From contig CALXDD010000004.1 of NCBI GenBank assembly GCA_944386985.1, positions 62,001 to 126,000 of the forward strand: DNA of 64,000 bases, written 5' to 3'. A program made the position numbers and the translations under genes. The notes under the pieces were generated by a model. That model saw only the letters and a list, made by a program, of their open reading frames with translations. It had not been told where the DNA came from and made no database searches. Positions 53,849 to 62,589 of the stretch are shown here, piece by piece. The DNA is from an uncultured Oscillospiraceae bacterium (GTDB lineage Bacteria; Bacillota; Clostridia; Oscillospirales; Oscillospiraceae). The number at the start of each line of letters is the position of its first letter. Position 1 is the first letter of the stretch.

Positions 53849-54685
53849 TTATGGCTGATAGATGGCGAAGCACCGGCGCAGCATATTTTTCATGCCCGCA
53901 TCGGCGGCCGCCTTCAGCTCCAGGTAGGTGGCAGGACCGACCTTTTCGATCTCCGCCATGGCGCCGACAAAGAAATCTGTCAGCACATTGACCTTTGCGA
54001 TACCCTCTGCAGCACAGCGGCGGAGATTCTCCTCGCCGGAGCCGGAGCTGCCGTGCAGCACCAGGGGCACCGGCACCGCCTTGCCCAGCTCATGGAGGCG
54101 CTGGAAATTCAGCACCGGCTGTCTGGCGTTTTTGTAGGCGCCGTGGGCTGTGCCAATGGATACCGCCAGGGAGTCCACCCCCGTTTGCCGGACAAAGGCC
54201 ACTGCCTCCTCCACCGTGGTATAGACACTGTCAGAGTTCTCATAGCTGTCATAGTTGGCGCCGGTTCCCACATGGCCGATCTCCGCCTCCACCGTTACGC
54301 CACGGGCATGGGCATATTCCACCATGGCGCCGGTACGCTCCACATTTTCTTCAAAGCTCTGCATGGAGGCATCCAGCATGACTGAGGTGAAGCCCAGGTC
54401 GATGGCCTCCTTCAAAAACGCCTCGTCGGTGCCGTGATCCAGGTGCAGCACAATGGGGACCTGGGTCTTCCGGGCAAAGTGCCTGCCGATCCAGGCCGCC
54501 TCCTCCAGAGACAGCAGTCCCATGCCGCAGTGGACCTGGGCAAAGGACAGAATGATGGGACGCCGCAGCTCCTCCGCTACCTCTACAAAGCAGCGGGCGG
54601 AATCCAGATCAAAAAAATCCGGAGCGGGTACGCCGTACCCATTGGCTTTGGCGTCCTCCAGTATTTGCTTGCTGTTTACCAACAT
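53849..54685 (-). CDS. Class II ketose-bisphosphate aldolase (Fba/GatY/KbaY family)
   Basis: 278 residues. Zinc ligands His84 (LHLDHG, with base Asp83), His181 (GTAHGAY) and His211 (VLHGSSGSG), and EAEIGHVG holding the Glu. Length and sequence match tagatose-/fructose-bisphosphate aldolases. It would cleave a ketose bisphosphate or monophosphate to dihydroxyacetone phosphate and an aldehyde. With a galactitol-type PTS, a tagatose route is possible, but the TIM-like isomerase and FGGY kinase point to another sugar. Co-transcribed with the PTS genes upstream and the isomerase downstream. Confidence 0.9.
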   Translation of the reverse strand: MLVNSKQILEDAKANGYGVPAPDFFDLDSARCFVEVAEELRRPIILSFAQVHCGMGLLSLEEAAWIGRHFARKTQVPIVLHLDHGTDEAFLKEAIDLGFTSVMLDASMQSFEENVERTGAMVEYAHARGVTVEAEIGHVGTGANYDSYENSDSVYTTVEEAVAFVRQTGVDSLAVSIGTAHGAYKNARQPVLNFQRLHELGKAVPVPLVLHGSSGSGEENLRRCAAEGIAKVNVLTDFFVGAMAEIEKVGPATYLELKAAADAGMKNMLRRCFAIYQP

Positions 54686-54737
54686 ATCGGTTCCTCTCCT
54701 TGGGCTATGCCCAATGATTTATTTCCGTCGTGTTCTC

Positions 54738-55877
54738 TTATCTTCGAAGGATGGCGCAAAACCGCAGGATCTTCTCTGTCAGAAGGTCGCAGTCCTCTTC
54801 GCTCTGCCCCCTGCCGAAGGAGATGCGCAGACAGCCTCTCTCGTAGGCGGGCGGAAGGCCGATAGCCCGGATCACATGGGAGGGCTCCACGCTTTTGCTG
54901 TTGCAGGCGGCGCCCATGGACAGGCAGATTCCTTCCCGGTCGAGACAAAACAGCATTCCCTCCGCCTCCACATCCCGAAATGCAAGATTCAAAATGGAAG
55001 GCGCGGTGCAGTCCAGAGGACTGTTGCAGAGGACGTCCTCCCCGCAAAGGGCCGACAGCACCCGCATCTTTCTCTCCTGCATCCTTTGGACGTCCTCCTC
55101 CCGGCGCTCCAGCAGCAGCTGGGCCGCCTTGCCAAAGCCTATGATGGCGGGAACATTTTCCGTGCCGCCCCGCCGTCCAGACTCCTGCTGTCCGCCGCGG
55201 AGCAGGGGCGTGATCTCTATACCTGTGCGGACCGCCAGCGCACCGCAGCCCTTTGGGCCGTAGATCTTGTGGGCGGAAACACTCATCAAATCCACGCCGC
55301 TGTCCTGAAAGCACAGCGGCTGGGTCCCCACCGCCTGCACTGCATCGGTGTGGAACAGCGCCCCCGCCCGGTGGGCAATCTCCGCCAGCCGGGGGATCTC
55401 CTGGATGGTGCCGATCTCATTGTTGACCCACATCACCGACACCAGCGCCGTATCCTCCCCCACCTGCTGTGCCAGCGTCTCCGGCAGCAGGCGGCCCCGG
55501 CTGTCCACCGGCAGCTCCACCGCTTCAAAGTCCAAGGTCTCCAGAAAGCGACAGCTCTCTCCCACCGCGTGATGTTCCACCGCGGAGAAGAGGACCCGCC
55601 TGCGTCTTGGGTCCTTCGCCCTGGCAGCCAACGCCCCTCCGATGATCGCTGTGTTGTCCGCTTCTGTTCCGCCGGAGGTAAACAGCAGTTCCTCCGGCTT
55701 TGCTCCGAGCAGCTGTGCCACCTGGCTCCGGGCCTTCTGGACAGCCTGTCTGGCCTTCCTCCCGCCCTGATACAGAGCGGACGCGTTATAGAAGGACTCC
55801 GTAAAATAGGGCGCCATGGCGTCGATGACCTGTGCGTCTACCGGCGTGGTGGCGGCATAATCAAAATACAGCATCAC
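54738..55877 (-). CDS. Cysteine desulfurase (NifS/IscS-like) inside the PTS operon
   Basis: 379 residues, class V aminotransferase fold. PLP lysine Lys204 (SAHKIYGPKG), His102-His103 (SAVEHHAV), substrate-site NNEIGT and catalytic Cys325 in GAACNSKSVEPSHV, so all residues of a working desulfurase are present. It overlaps the IIB gene by four bases, so it is firmly part of the operon. A sulfur-mobilising enzyme in sugar catabolism is unexpected; it may serve a thiolated or Fe-S component of the pathway, or the gene may simply have been trapped in the operon. No IscU-type scaffold lies nearby. Confidence 0.9.
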   Translation of the reverse strand: MMLYFDYAATTPVDAQVIDAMAPYFTESFYNASALYQGGRKARQAVQKARSQVAQLLGAKPEELLFTSGGTEADNTAIIGGALAARAKDPRRRRVLFSAVEHHAVGESCRFLETLDFEAVELPVDSRGRLLPETLAQQVGEDTALVSVMWVNNEIGTIQEIPRLAEIAHRAGALFHTDAVQAVGTQPLCFQDSGVDLMSVSAHKIYGPKGCGALAVRTGIEITPLLRGGQQESGRRGGTENVPAIIGFGKAAQLLLERREEDVQRMQERKMRVLSALCGEDVLCNSPLDCTAPSILNLAFRDVEAEGMLFCLDREGICLSMGAACNSKSVEPSHVIRAIGLPPAYERGCLRISFGRGQSEEDCDLLTEKILRFCAILRR

Positions 55878-56176
55878 ACTACCTCCGAAAGGCCGCCTCC
55901 ACAGAGCAGCTTTACCACCTGCTCCACCAAGGCTTTCTCCCCCACATGGCTGATAAACGGCTTTCCTGAGAGCACCGGACAGGGCTGATCCTGGAAGAAG
56001 GGGAACATCTCCACGATCAGATCATACCGCCCCGCCACATAGGTGGTCTCCCACAGGTTCTGGATGGTGACCTGCAGGGAAATTCCCTCCTGCCGGCAGC
56101 GTTCTGTCAGCTTCTCCCCTGCCATCAGCATGGTGGTCCCGCACAGTCCGCCGGCGATCAGCACCTTCTTCTGCAC
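55874..56176 (-). CDS. PTS IIB-like subunit, galactitol type (second copy)
   Basis: 100 residues starting MQKKVLIAGGLCGTTMLMAG; the phosphocysteine is Cys12 in GGLCGTT. The short alpha/beta fold is that of PTS lactose/galactitol IIB proteins. It lies between the IIA and cysteine desulfurase genes, overlapping the latter. A different IIB is encoded at the head of the operon, so the system has two, perhaps passing phosphate to different partners or with one regulatory. Confidence 0.8.
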   Translation of the reverse strand: MQKKVLIAGGLCGTTMLMAGEKLTERCRQEGISLQVTIQNLWETTYVAGRYDLIVEMFPFFQDQPCPVLSGKPFISHVGEKALVEQVVKLLCGGGLSEVV

Positions 56177-56193
56177 CGTCCCCCGCCCCCTTT

Positions 56194-56664
56194 CTACTCC
56201 TCGGGATAGGAATCTGCCCGGGCCAGGATCTCCGCCACGGCGTCGGCACTCTCTGCGTTCCGAAGATCCAGCAGCAGCTGCGGCCGGGACATATAACCCA
56301 TCAGGTCCTGCAGCGTGTCCATATGATCCCCAGCTCCCTCTGCGTTGGCCAGCAGAAACACCAGCTTCGCCTCCAACTCCTCCTCATAATCCGAGATATT
56401 CCGAAAGATGACCGGGTCCTTCAGCACCGCTACCGCTACCGCCGTTCTCTGCACGTCCTTGGAGAGAGCGTGGGGGATCGCTGCCACGGCGCCCTCACTG
56501 GGCAGACCTGTAGGATACTGCTCCTCCCGGTCCAGCACCGCCTGGCAGTAGGAAGGTCCCACACAACCCTGCTCCTCCAGAAGTTTACACAGCTGGCGGA
56601 TCACCTCCTGGCGGTCCTTTACCTGGGGATGCAGTAAGATCAGATTCTTGTCGCTTTGTATCAT
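56194..56664 (-). CDS. PTS IIA subunit, mannitol/fructose type
   Basis: 156 residues of the PTS-EIIA-2 family. Phospho-acceptor His65 in AVAAIPHALS, preceded by YPTGLPSEG; FLLANAEGAGDHMDTL is the conserved loop near the end. It accepts phosphate from HPr and gives it to IIB. Followed after 17 bp by the second IIB and preceded by IIC, all minus strand. Confidence 0.9.
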   Translation of the reverse strand: MIQSDKNLILLHPQVKDRQEVIRQLCKLLEEQGCVGPSYCQAVLDREEQYPTGLPSEGAVAAIPHALSKDVQRTAVAVAVLKDPVIFRNISDYEEELEAKLVFLLANAEGAGDHMDTLQDLMGYMSRPQLLLDLRNAESADAVAEILARADSYPEE

Positions 56665-56736
56665 GGTATTTCCCTCATTTTCTTTTACCGCCCCCAGGCC
56701 GCTGTACGCAGCCTGAGGGCGAAAATCGCAATGCCG

Positions 56737-57990
56737 TTATTGGAACAGGCCGAAGATCCAGATGATCAGAGCGCCCAGCGGATCGCCGCCCATGTCAAAG
56801 CTGGAATTGACAACCGCGGGATCGGCAAGGCCCAGATTTCCCATGGTCAGGGTGTGCAGAGGCGCCTGGGCCGAAGCCAGCAGGAAGACCGGAATGGTCC
56901 ACACCAGCACAAACAGCACGATCCGAAACACGTTGCCCTTCAGCTGGGGCGCCACAGCACCGCACCAATAGGGGACGATGGCCAGAGATGCAATGGGCAG
57001 CATCTTGTTGCCGGGCAGGATCACTGCCAGCAGAACGATCAGGGGGTAGAGGATCACCGCAGAGGCCATGACAGAGGGATGGCCCAGCAGAGCGGCGCAG
57101 TCCACGCCCACATACAGCTCCCGGTCGCCGAACTTGTCCTGTACCACTTCAATGATGGCGTTGGCAATGGGGATGACGCCTTCGCAGAGCACGGACACCG
57201 TCTTGGGCAGGAACACCATCAAAACGCCGATGCTGATGCCCAGCTGGAGCACCGCGCCGTAGGAATAGCGGGCCAGAAGGCCGATCACGCAGCCGATCAC
57301 CGTACCCATCACGCCCAGCTCGCCGAAGATGCCCATTCTTTTGCGGATGTTCTCCGGGGAGGCGTTGATCTTGTTGATACCAGGGATCTTCTCAATGACC
57401 CAGTTAAAGGGCTTGGCAAACAGCGCCAGGAAGGAGGTGGTGCAGGGCACGGCAATGCCGGGCATGTCATTGAACTCCTGATAATCTTTGGCGGTAATGT
57501 CCGCCACCACAGAACCAATGGCCAGGAAGATCACGCCGGCCAGTACGCCCAGCGTCACATTTCCGGTGAGCGCCCACACCATGCCGCCCAGCACGTTGCC
57601 GTGCCAGATGCTCCAGATATCCGTCCACATGGTCTTGGTGAGCTTCAAAACGATCATCAGTATGTTGATGACCAGGGTTCCCAGAATGACAAAGGCCAGT
57701 CCGGGCCAGGCAAAGGCGATGCCGGAGCTGCCCCAGCCCACATCGGTCACCGTCATATCGGTGGCAAAGTTTTCCGCAAAGGCCTGAATGGCCGGGGTAA
57801 GTACTTCTGTGGAGGCGTTGACGATGACGCTCAGTCCGGCAAGACCGATACCGGCGTACAAACCGCCCCGCAGACTCTTGCTGAACCCCGCCCGGAAGCA
57901 GATGCCCAGAATGAACATGACCAGCGCCACCAGAACAGAGCTTCCCAGATTTCCCAATACGCCAGCAATGGCAGAAGCAATGTTTTCCAT
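56737..57990 (-). CDS. PTS IIC permease, galactitol type
   Basis: 417 residues with about ten membrane helices, GatC family: starts NIASAIAGVLGNLGSSVLVA, with GWGSSGIAFAWPGLAF, ITAKDYQEFNDMPGIAVPC and NWVIEKIPG in conserved positions. It binds and moves the sugar alcohol or sugar across the membrane for phosphorylation by IIB. GatC members transport galactitol, pentitols or tetritols, so the substrate is open. Second gene of the operon. Confidence 0.9.
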   Translation of the reverse strand: MENIASAIAGVLGNLGSSVLVALVMFILGICFRAGFSKSLRGGLYAGIGLAGLSVIVNASTEVLTPAIQAFAENFATDMTVTDVGWGSSGIAFAWPGLAFVILGTLVINILMIVLKLTKTMWTDIWSIWHGNVLGGMVWALTGNVTLGVLAGVIFLAIGSVVADITAKDYQEFNDMPGIAVPCTTSFLALFAKPFNWVIEKIPGINKINASPENIRKRMGIFGELGVMGTVIGCVIGLLARYSYGAVLQLGISIGVLMVFLPKTVSVLCEGVIPIANAIIEVVQDKFGDRELYVGVDCAALLGHPSVMASAVILYPLIVLLAVILPGNKMLPIASLAIVPYWCGAVAPQLKGNVFRIVLFVLVWTIPVFLLASAQAPLHTLTMGNLGLADPAVVNSSFDMGGDPLGALIIWIFGLFQ

Positions 57991-58033
57991 ACTCTTCTCT
58001 CCTTATTTCTCCTGTTTCTCTTACCTCTTGTTG

Positions 58034-58345
58034 TTATGGAACATAGATCTCATCCATTTTCTGCAGAATCTCCTGAATCAGCGCCTCCTTGGCTTTCTTC
58101 GAGCCGATCATGAAGGGCAGGCCCTGCACCGCAGGAGAGCCAAAGGTGGGGTCGATTTTGGTCATCCAGACCACCACCATGTTCTCTCTCCCCTTGTAGG
58201 GACCGATGTCCCCGATCATGGCGTGAACTACCTCAATATCCGTTACCCCCTCCTTTAACAAGTGATCCATGATTCTGTTTTTGGCGTTCAGTGATGTGTT
58301 GATTCCGGCTCCGCATACGCAGAGAATCAGTTTGCTGGCTGACAT
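58034..58345 (-). CDS. PTS IIB subunit, galactitol type
   Basis: 103 residues. Start at 58345 (MSASKLILCVCGAG) with GGAAGAG upstream; the frame is open further but without sense. Phospho-cysteine is Cys11 in CVCGAGINTS, the usual CGxGxxTS signature. First gene of the eleven-gene operon IIB, IIC, IIA, IIB, desulfurase, aldolase, isomerase, YjbQ, UroD-like, HPr, EI. The promoter with operator palindrome lies about 140 bp upstream. Confidence 0.9.
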   Translation of the reverse strand: MSASKLILCVCGAGINTSLNAKNRIMDHLLKEGVTDIEVVHAMIGDIGPYKGRENMVVVWMTKIDPTFGSPAVQGLPFMIGSKKAKEALIQEILQKMDEIYVP

Positions 58346-58491
58346 GTCACTCTCTTCCTTTCTTGATCTGAGATTTTCTCCTGGTGACTGTACAACGGGT
58401 TCTCCGCACGAAGCAAAGAATAATTTGGATGTTTTGCACAATTTTTTCCCGTTTCCTGCCATTTATTGAATCACTCGTCAGAACAAATGTC

Positions 58492-58526
58492 AATATAAAT
58501 TTTCTATTACATTGAACAATTGTTCA
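58492..58526 (-). promoter_or_regulatory. PTS operon promoter with SorC operator palindrome
   Basis: On the minus strand TTGTTC (58514-58519), 16-nt spacer, TATATT (58492-58497). The -35 lies within the perfect palindrome TGAACAATTGTTCA (58513-58526). A near-identical palindrome recurs at 58606-58619, and half-sites occur at the SorC regulator promoter, so this is probably the regulator's operator. Confidence 0.7.
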
Positions 58527-58605
58527 TTTTTGCATGCCTCAAGTTAATAAATTTTAAAAGCCTCAAAAAAGGAAAAGAATTTTGCTTTGTTTTAAAAAGC
58601 AAAAT

Positions 58606-58619
58606 TGAACAGTTGTTCA
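58606..58619. promoter_or_regulatory. Second SorC operator palindrome
   Basis: TGAACAGTTGTTCA, one central mismatch from a perfect palindrome, 93 bp (about nine helical turns) from the first copy. It lies between the divergent PTS operon and kinase promoters and could allow looping or joint control. Confidence 0.65.
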
Positions 58620-58637
58620 TCAATAGAAGAAATTGCA

Positions 58638-58666
58638 TTGCAATGCGGGACGCATCATGGTATGCT
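58638..58666 (+). promoter_or_regulatory. Promoter of the kinase operon
   Basis: TTGCAA (58638-58643), 17-nt spacer, TATGCT (58661-58666) on the plus strand, 80 bp before the kinase ATG and 20 bp after the second operator. With the minus-strand promoter it accounts for the 400-bp gap 58346-58747, which holds no gene. Confidence 0.6.
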
Positions 58667-58747
58667 CTTGTTGGATTACACCAAGAAAGCAAGAAATCAC
58701 CGCTTTTGTCTGTGCAGAATTGCTATATACAGTAGAAGGAGGCCGCC

Positions 58748-60256
58748 ATGGGACAGGAATTATTGCTTGGAATTGACGTGGGGACCACAGGAACCAAAGC
58801 GATCGCTTTTGACACCGACGGAAAGGTGGCAGCCACGGCTTATGAGGAGTATGTCTGCACCTATCCTGCCCCTAACTGGGTGGAGCAGGACTGCAAAATG
58901 CTGATCCGGGCAGTGTTCTCCTGCTGTCGGGCAGTAACGGAGCGCCTGGGAGCAGAATCGGGACACATTGCTGGGATCTCCGTCTCCGCGCAGCGCAGCT
59001 GCACTGTGCTGGCAGACAGCGCCGGACAGCCTATCAAGATGATCTCCTGGCTGGACAACCGGGCCACAGAGCAAGTGGAAGAAATTGCCGCCGCCCTGGG
59101 ACGGGAGCGCTACTACACCATCACCGGCATGCCCCTGGCGCCCACTTGGGTGCTTCCAAAGCTTCTCCACACCCGGGAGAAGGCCCCGGATATCTGGAGC
59201 AAGACAACCCGGGTGCTGCAGCTGCAGGAGGTGATCCTTCACGCCCTGGGAGTGGAGGACTTTTATGCCGACGAGCCTGACGCCACTTTCTGGGGCACTT
59301 GGGACAGCCGCAGTTTCTGCCATAGCCGGGAGATTTTGGACGCCTTCCGCCTCTCCCCTCACCTCTTCCCCCAGGTACTCCCTGCCGGAACTCCGGTGGG
59401 CAGCCTGTCCTCTGAGGCGGCGGCCCAAACCGGGCTGCGGGAAGGAACGCCTCTCTGCGTAGGCATCGGGGATCAGAACAGCGCCGCCCTGGGTGCCGGC
59501 GTAGTCGCTCCCGGTGATGTGTCCGTTTCCATCGGCACAGGGGGACTGGCCACAGTGCTGCTGGACCGGTTCTACCGGGACCCCAAGGGGCAGGCCATGA
59601 TTACTCACCACGCCTCCCACGGCCTGTGGACCTTCGAAGGACTGCAGAACGCAGCGGCGGGAGTGTTCCGCTGGTTCCGGAACGAAATCGCCGCTTTGGA
59701 GTGGCAGCAGTACGGCGAGGCAGTTTACGACAGGCTTAACGAAATGATTGCTCAGACCCCTGCAGGGGCCAACGGGCTGCTGATGCTGCCCTTTTTTGCC
59801 GGCAGTGCCGCCCCCCGCTGGAACGCCGAAGCCCGAGGCTGCATTCTGGGCCTCACCCTGCGCCACACCCGCTCGGACATGGCACGGGCCTGCGTAGAGG
59901 GCATCACCCTGGAGCAGAAGGATATTCTGCAGAGCCTCAGCGGCTGCGGTGTGGCCTTCCAGAAGGTACGGATCGTGGGAGGCGCCACCAAGTCAGCGGT
60001 GTGGAACCAGATTCAGGCGGATATGTACGGCATCCCCTGCGAAACCCTGGCGGTAAAGGACGCTGCCGCTCTGGGCGCGGCCATCTGTGCCGGCGTGGGC
60101 TGCGGCCTCTTCCCGGATCTGGAACAGGCGGTGAAGCGCATGGTACAGGTGGAGCGGCGCTATACGCCTGACCCTGCTGTCCATGAGATTTATGAGGATC
60201 TCTACCGCCGCTATACCCAGGCTTACGAGGCCCTGGACGCTGGAGGTGTCTTTTGA
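58748..60256 (+). CDS. FGGY-family carbohydrate kinase (xylulokinase-like)
   Basis: 502 residues with the actin-like ATPase fold: phosphate-1 loop DVGTTGTKAIAF, SWLDNRA substrate-side motif, adenosine motif IVGGATKSAVWNQIQAD, and IGTGGLATVLL. AAGGAGG stands 5 nt before the ATG. FGGY kinases phosphorylate ketoses or polyols; the xylulokinase-like group includes L-ribulose, L-xylulose and L-erythrulose kinases. Divergent from the PTS operon with shared operators and followed by a VOC-like protein and an SDR, so it is the first gene of the second arm of the regulon. A non-PTS entry route followed by ATP-dependent phosphorylation may run in parallel to the PTS route. Confidence 0.9.
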   Translation: MGQELLLGIDVGTTGTKAIAFDTDGKVAATAYEEYVCTYPAPNWVEQDCKMLIRAVFSCCRAVTERLGAESGHIAGISVSAQRSCTVLADSAGQPIKMISWLDNRATEQVEEIAAALGRERYYTITGMPLAPTWVLPKLLHTREKAPDIWSKTTRVLQLQEVILHALGVEDFYADEPDATFWGTWDSRSFCHSREILDAFRLSPHLFPQVLPAGTPVGSLSSEAAAQTGLREGTPLCVGIGDQNSAALGAGVVAPGDVSVSIGTGGLATVLLDRFYRDPKGQAMITHHASHGLWTFEGLQNAAAGVFRWFRNEIAALEWQQYGEAVYDRLNEMIAQTPAGANGLLMLPFFAGSAAPRWNAEARGCILGLTLRHTRSDMARACVEGITLEQKDILQSLSGCGVAFQKVRIVGGATKSAVWNQIQADMYGIPCETLAVKDAAALGAAICAGVGCGLFPDLEQAVKRMVQVERRYTPDPAVHEIYEDLYRRYTQAYEALDAGGVF

Positions 60257-60338
60257 TGAGAACAGCCGCTTTCTGACGCTGTTCTGTACAAAAACGGCGT
60301 CTTGAGCATAAAACGACCAAAAAGTAAGGAGGAACAAT

Positions 60339-60659
60339 ATGCAACTGAAGAAATTTCTGCATGTAGGTGTACCCACCACTCGTTCTCTCCCCGGTGAGCA
60401 GCTGCTGGAGGACTGGGGCATCTATTTCCTGCCGCCGGATCAGTCTCCCTTCCAGATGGAGTATGTCCGCTTTCTTCCGGATGCCAGGTTCCCGGAGAGC
60501 ATCCACTATGCGCCTCACATAGCGGCGGAGGTGGATTCCATTGAGGCCGCTCAGGCGGAGGTGGACGAGGTGTTGATGCCGAAGACAGACTTTGGTCCCT
60601 TTTACTTTGCTTTTGTTAAAAAAGACGGCGCAATCTTTGAATTGGTGGAAATGAAGTAA
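60339..60659 (+). CDS. Small VOC-like (glyoxalase superfamily) protein
   Basis: 106 residues: KKFLHVGVPTTRSLPGEQLL at the start and FAFVKKDGAIFELVE at the end, with EYVRFLPDARFPESIHYAPH between, the pattern of one vicinal-oxygen-chelate module. Metal ligands may be His8, His and Glu near the end. AAGGAGG lies 7 nt upstream. Function unknown; in sugar operons such proteins may bind or isomerise a ketose or aldehyde. Between kinase and dehydrogenase genes, gaps of 82 and 38 bp. Confidence 0.7.
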   Translation: MQLKKFLHVGVPTTRSLPGEQLLEDWGIYFLPPDQSPFQMEYVRFLPDARFPESIHYAPHIAAEVDSIEAAQAEVDEVLMPKTDFGPFYFAFVKKDGAIFELVEMK

Positions 60660-60697
60660 CCGCTTGAAGACAGCAAGAGGAAAAAAGGAGGATCGCT

Positions 60698-61468
60698 ATG
60701 GGATACTTAGATCGGTTTAAGCTGGATGGGAAGGTGGCCATTGTCACCGGCTCTTCCCGGGGAATCGGCAATGCCACCGCCACCGGCTTGTGCGAGGCAG
60801 GCGCTGCCGTCGTATTTACCGCTACCACACTGGAAAGCGCCCAAGCCGCCGCTGCGGCCGCAGCAGAGAAGACCGGCGCAAAGACTCTGGGTCTCAAGTG
60901 CTGTGTAGAAGATGTGGAAGATGTGAAGAAGCTGTTCCGGGACGTGGTGAACGCTTTTGGCACCGTGGATATTCTCTTCAACAACGCCGGTATCGCCAAT
61001 ATTGCCGACGACCTGGTGAAGCTGGACCCTGCCGACATCCGCCATCATGTGGATGTAAACCTCAACGGTGTGATCTACTGCTGCCAGGAGGCTGCCAAGA
61101 TCATGCTGGCCAAGGGTTCCGGCTCTATTATCAATATGTGCTCCATGTCCGCCCATATCTACAATGGGCCCCAGAAGGCCACCTACTACGCCGCCACCAA
61201 GGGTGGAGTGCTCTCCCTGACCAGAACCCTGGCTTGTGAGCTGGCGCCCGGCGGCGTTCGGGTCAACTGCATCAGCCCCGGCTACCACATGACGGAAATG
61301 GCCAAGCAGTGGACGGACTGTCACCCCATCTGGCTGGAGCGGATCCCCATGGGCCGCTTTGCCGATCCCTATGAACTATCCGGCACGGTCATCTATCTGG
61401 CCAGTGACGCCTCCTCCTATGTCACCGGTGCGGAAATCGTAGTGGATGGCGGATATACGCTGTACTGA
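60698..61468 (+). CDS. Short-chain dehydrogenase/reductase (polyol dehydrogenase-like)
   Basis: 256 residues, classical SDR: cofactor motif TGSSRGIG (17-24), NNAG (95-98), catalytic Ser near 149-151 and Tyr164-Lys168 (YYAATK). No acidic residue follows the second strand (TATTLESAQA), which may favour NADP, but this is uncertain. The closest described types are D-arabinitol, sorbitol-6-phosphate and sorbose reductases. AAAGGAGG precedes the ATG. It would interconvert a polyol and a ketose for the FGGY kinase. A strong terminator follows. Confidence 0.9.
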   Translation: MGYLDRFKLDGKVAIVTGSSRGIGNATATGLCEAGAAVVFTATTLESAQAAAAAAAEKTGAKTLGLKCCVEDVEDVKKLFRDVVNAFGTVDILFNNAGIANIADDLVKLDPADIRHHVDVNLNGVIYCCQEAAKIMLAKGSGSIINMCSMSAHIYNGPQKATYYAATKGGVLSLTRTLACELAPGGVRVNCISPGYHMTEMAKQWTDCHPIWLERIPMGRFADPYELSGTVIYLASDASSYVTGAEIVVDGGYTLY

Positions 61469-61510
61469 TCCAGGTCCTATTCAAAAGAAGTGACCCCCAA
61501 CAGAAAAAAG

Positions 61511-61538
61511 CAGGCGGGAGACATCTGTCTCTCGCCTG
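61511..61538. terminator. Bidirectional terminator between SDR and SorC genes
   Basis: CAGGCGGGAGACA (61511-61523) pairs with TGTCTCTCGCCTG (61526-61538) with one G-U pair; AAAAAAG precedes and TTTCTTTTT follows, serving both converging genes. Confidence 0.85.
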
Positions 61539-61561
61539 TTTCTTTTTCTGTATTAAATTTT

Positions 61562-62527
61562 TCATGAAAGCCCCGCCGCTGCGATCAGAGAGATCGCCGC
61601 CACTTCATCTAAAATCAATCCGTTGATATGGTTTCCCCGCAGTGCGGCAAGGATGGACTGTGCCTTCCGGTGTCCAGCGCAAAGTCCCACCACCAGCGGG
61701 ACCCTGTGCAGCTCCTCCAGAGTGATCCCCACCACACGGCTGCGCAGGAAGGTGTCCGGTTCTGTGCCATCCTCCAGCAGCTGATGGCCGCAGATATCGC
61801 ACACCAGACCCATCTCATGGAGGCGGCGTGCCTCTGCCTCCTCCATATATTCCGCCCGATAAGTGATGGAGTCTTTATAAAAGTCGTAGGAGTGGCCTAA
61901 GCCAACGAAGGCAATGTCCAGCGTACGGATATGGGTGTTGTGTTCAATCACGGACGGCTCCTGCATCAGCAGCTCTCGCAGCACAGGATTGCGCACCAGC
62001 AGCGGTGCCTGCAGCAGGCTGTGTTCGCACTGGAGCTTGGAAGACAGAGTTTTCACCAGCTCCCTCCCGTCAATATTGAGGCTCTGGCTATACATCCCCC
62101 CCACCATCTGCACCACCTTGGCATTGGGTGCCGGAGCCTTCGCCTGAAACTCCCGCACAAAGGCGCACAGGGTCGTCCCCCAAGAGATGCCGATTTTGGT
62201 GTGCTCCTCAATGCGGCTGTTGAGAAAGTCCGATGCAGCATGTCCCACGTTTTTCTTGGAGATCTCGTCGGTCGTCCCGCTGGGAACGATCCGGATATAT
62301 TCCAGGCCAAATCTGTGGCGAAGCTTCTCTTCCTGTTCCTCATAGGAGAGATTGGGGTCCCGTACGGAGATCTGCACGATGTTCAGCTGCCGTGCCTCCG
62401 TCAGCATACGAGAGACCTTGGGCCGGGACAGCCCCAACAGTTTTGCGATCTGTTCCTGAGAGAGGTTCCCGTAGTAATAGAGCTTTGCCACCTTAATGAT
62501 ATCTTTTCTTTTTTGACTCTGTTCCAT
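61562..62527 (-). CDS. SorC/DeoR-type sugar-responsive regulator
   Basis: 321 residues. N-terminal HTH with LSQEQIAKLLGLSRPKVSRM (22-41) and a C-terminal sugar-binding domain (GISWGTTLCAFVREF, VVQMVGGMYSQSLNIDGREL, DIAFVGLGHSYDF, VVGLCAGHRKAQSILAALRG). This is the SorC/CggR build, which binds a phosphorylated sugar. Its operators are probably the TGAACA palindromes at 58513 and 58606, and a half-site overlaps its own -35. It ends the regulon and converges on the SDR gene. Confidence 0.92.
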   Translation of the reverse strand: MEQSQKRKDIIKVAKLYYYGNLSQEQIAKLLGLSRPKVSRMLTEARQLNIVQISVRDPNLSYEEQEEKLRHRFGLEYIRIVPSGTTDEISKKNVGHAASDFLNSRIEEHTKIGISWGTTLCAFVREFQAKAPAPNAKVVQMVGGMYSQSLNIDGRELVKTLSSKLQCEHSLLQAPLLVRNPVLRELLMQEPSVIEHNTHIRTLDIAFVGLGHSYDFYKDSITYRAEYMEEAEARRLHEMGLVCDICGHQLLEDGTEPDTFLRSRVVGITLEELHRVPLVVGLCAGHRKAQSILAALRGNHINGLILDEVAAISLIAAAGLS

Positions 62528-62589
62528 CGCCGCCCCCTGCTTCTATTTGATCCGGCAGTTAATTCCTTCTGCCGGTCCATTTCCTCTTC

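Noticed and set aside
56656-58113. Plus-strand frame of 485 codons
   Set aside because: Antisense to the IIC permease gene; low-complexity His/Asp/Gln composition.
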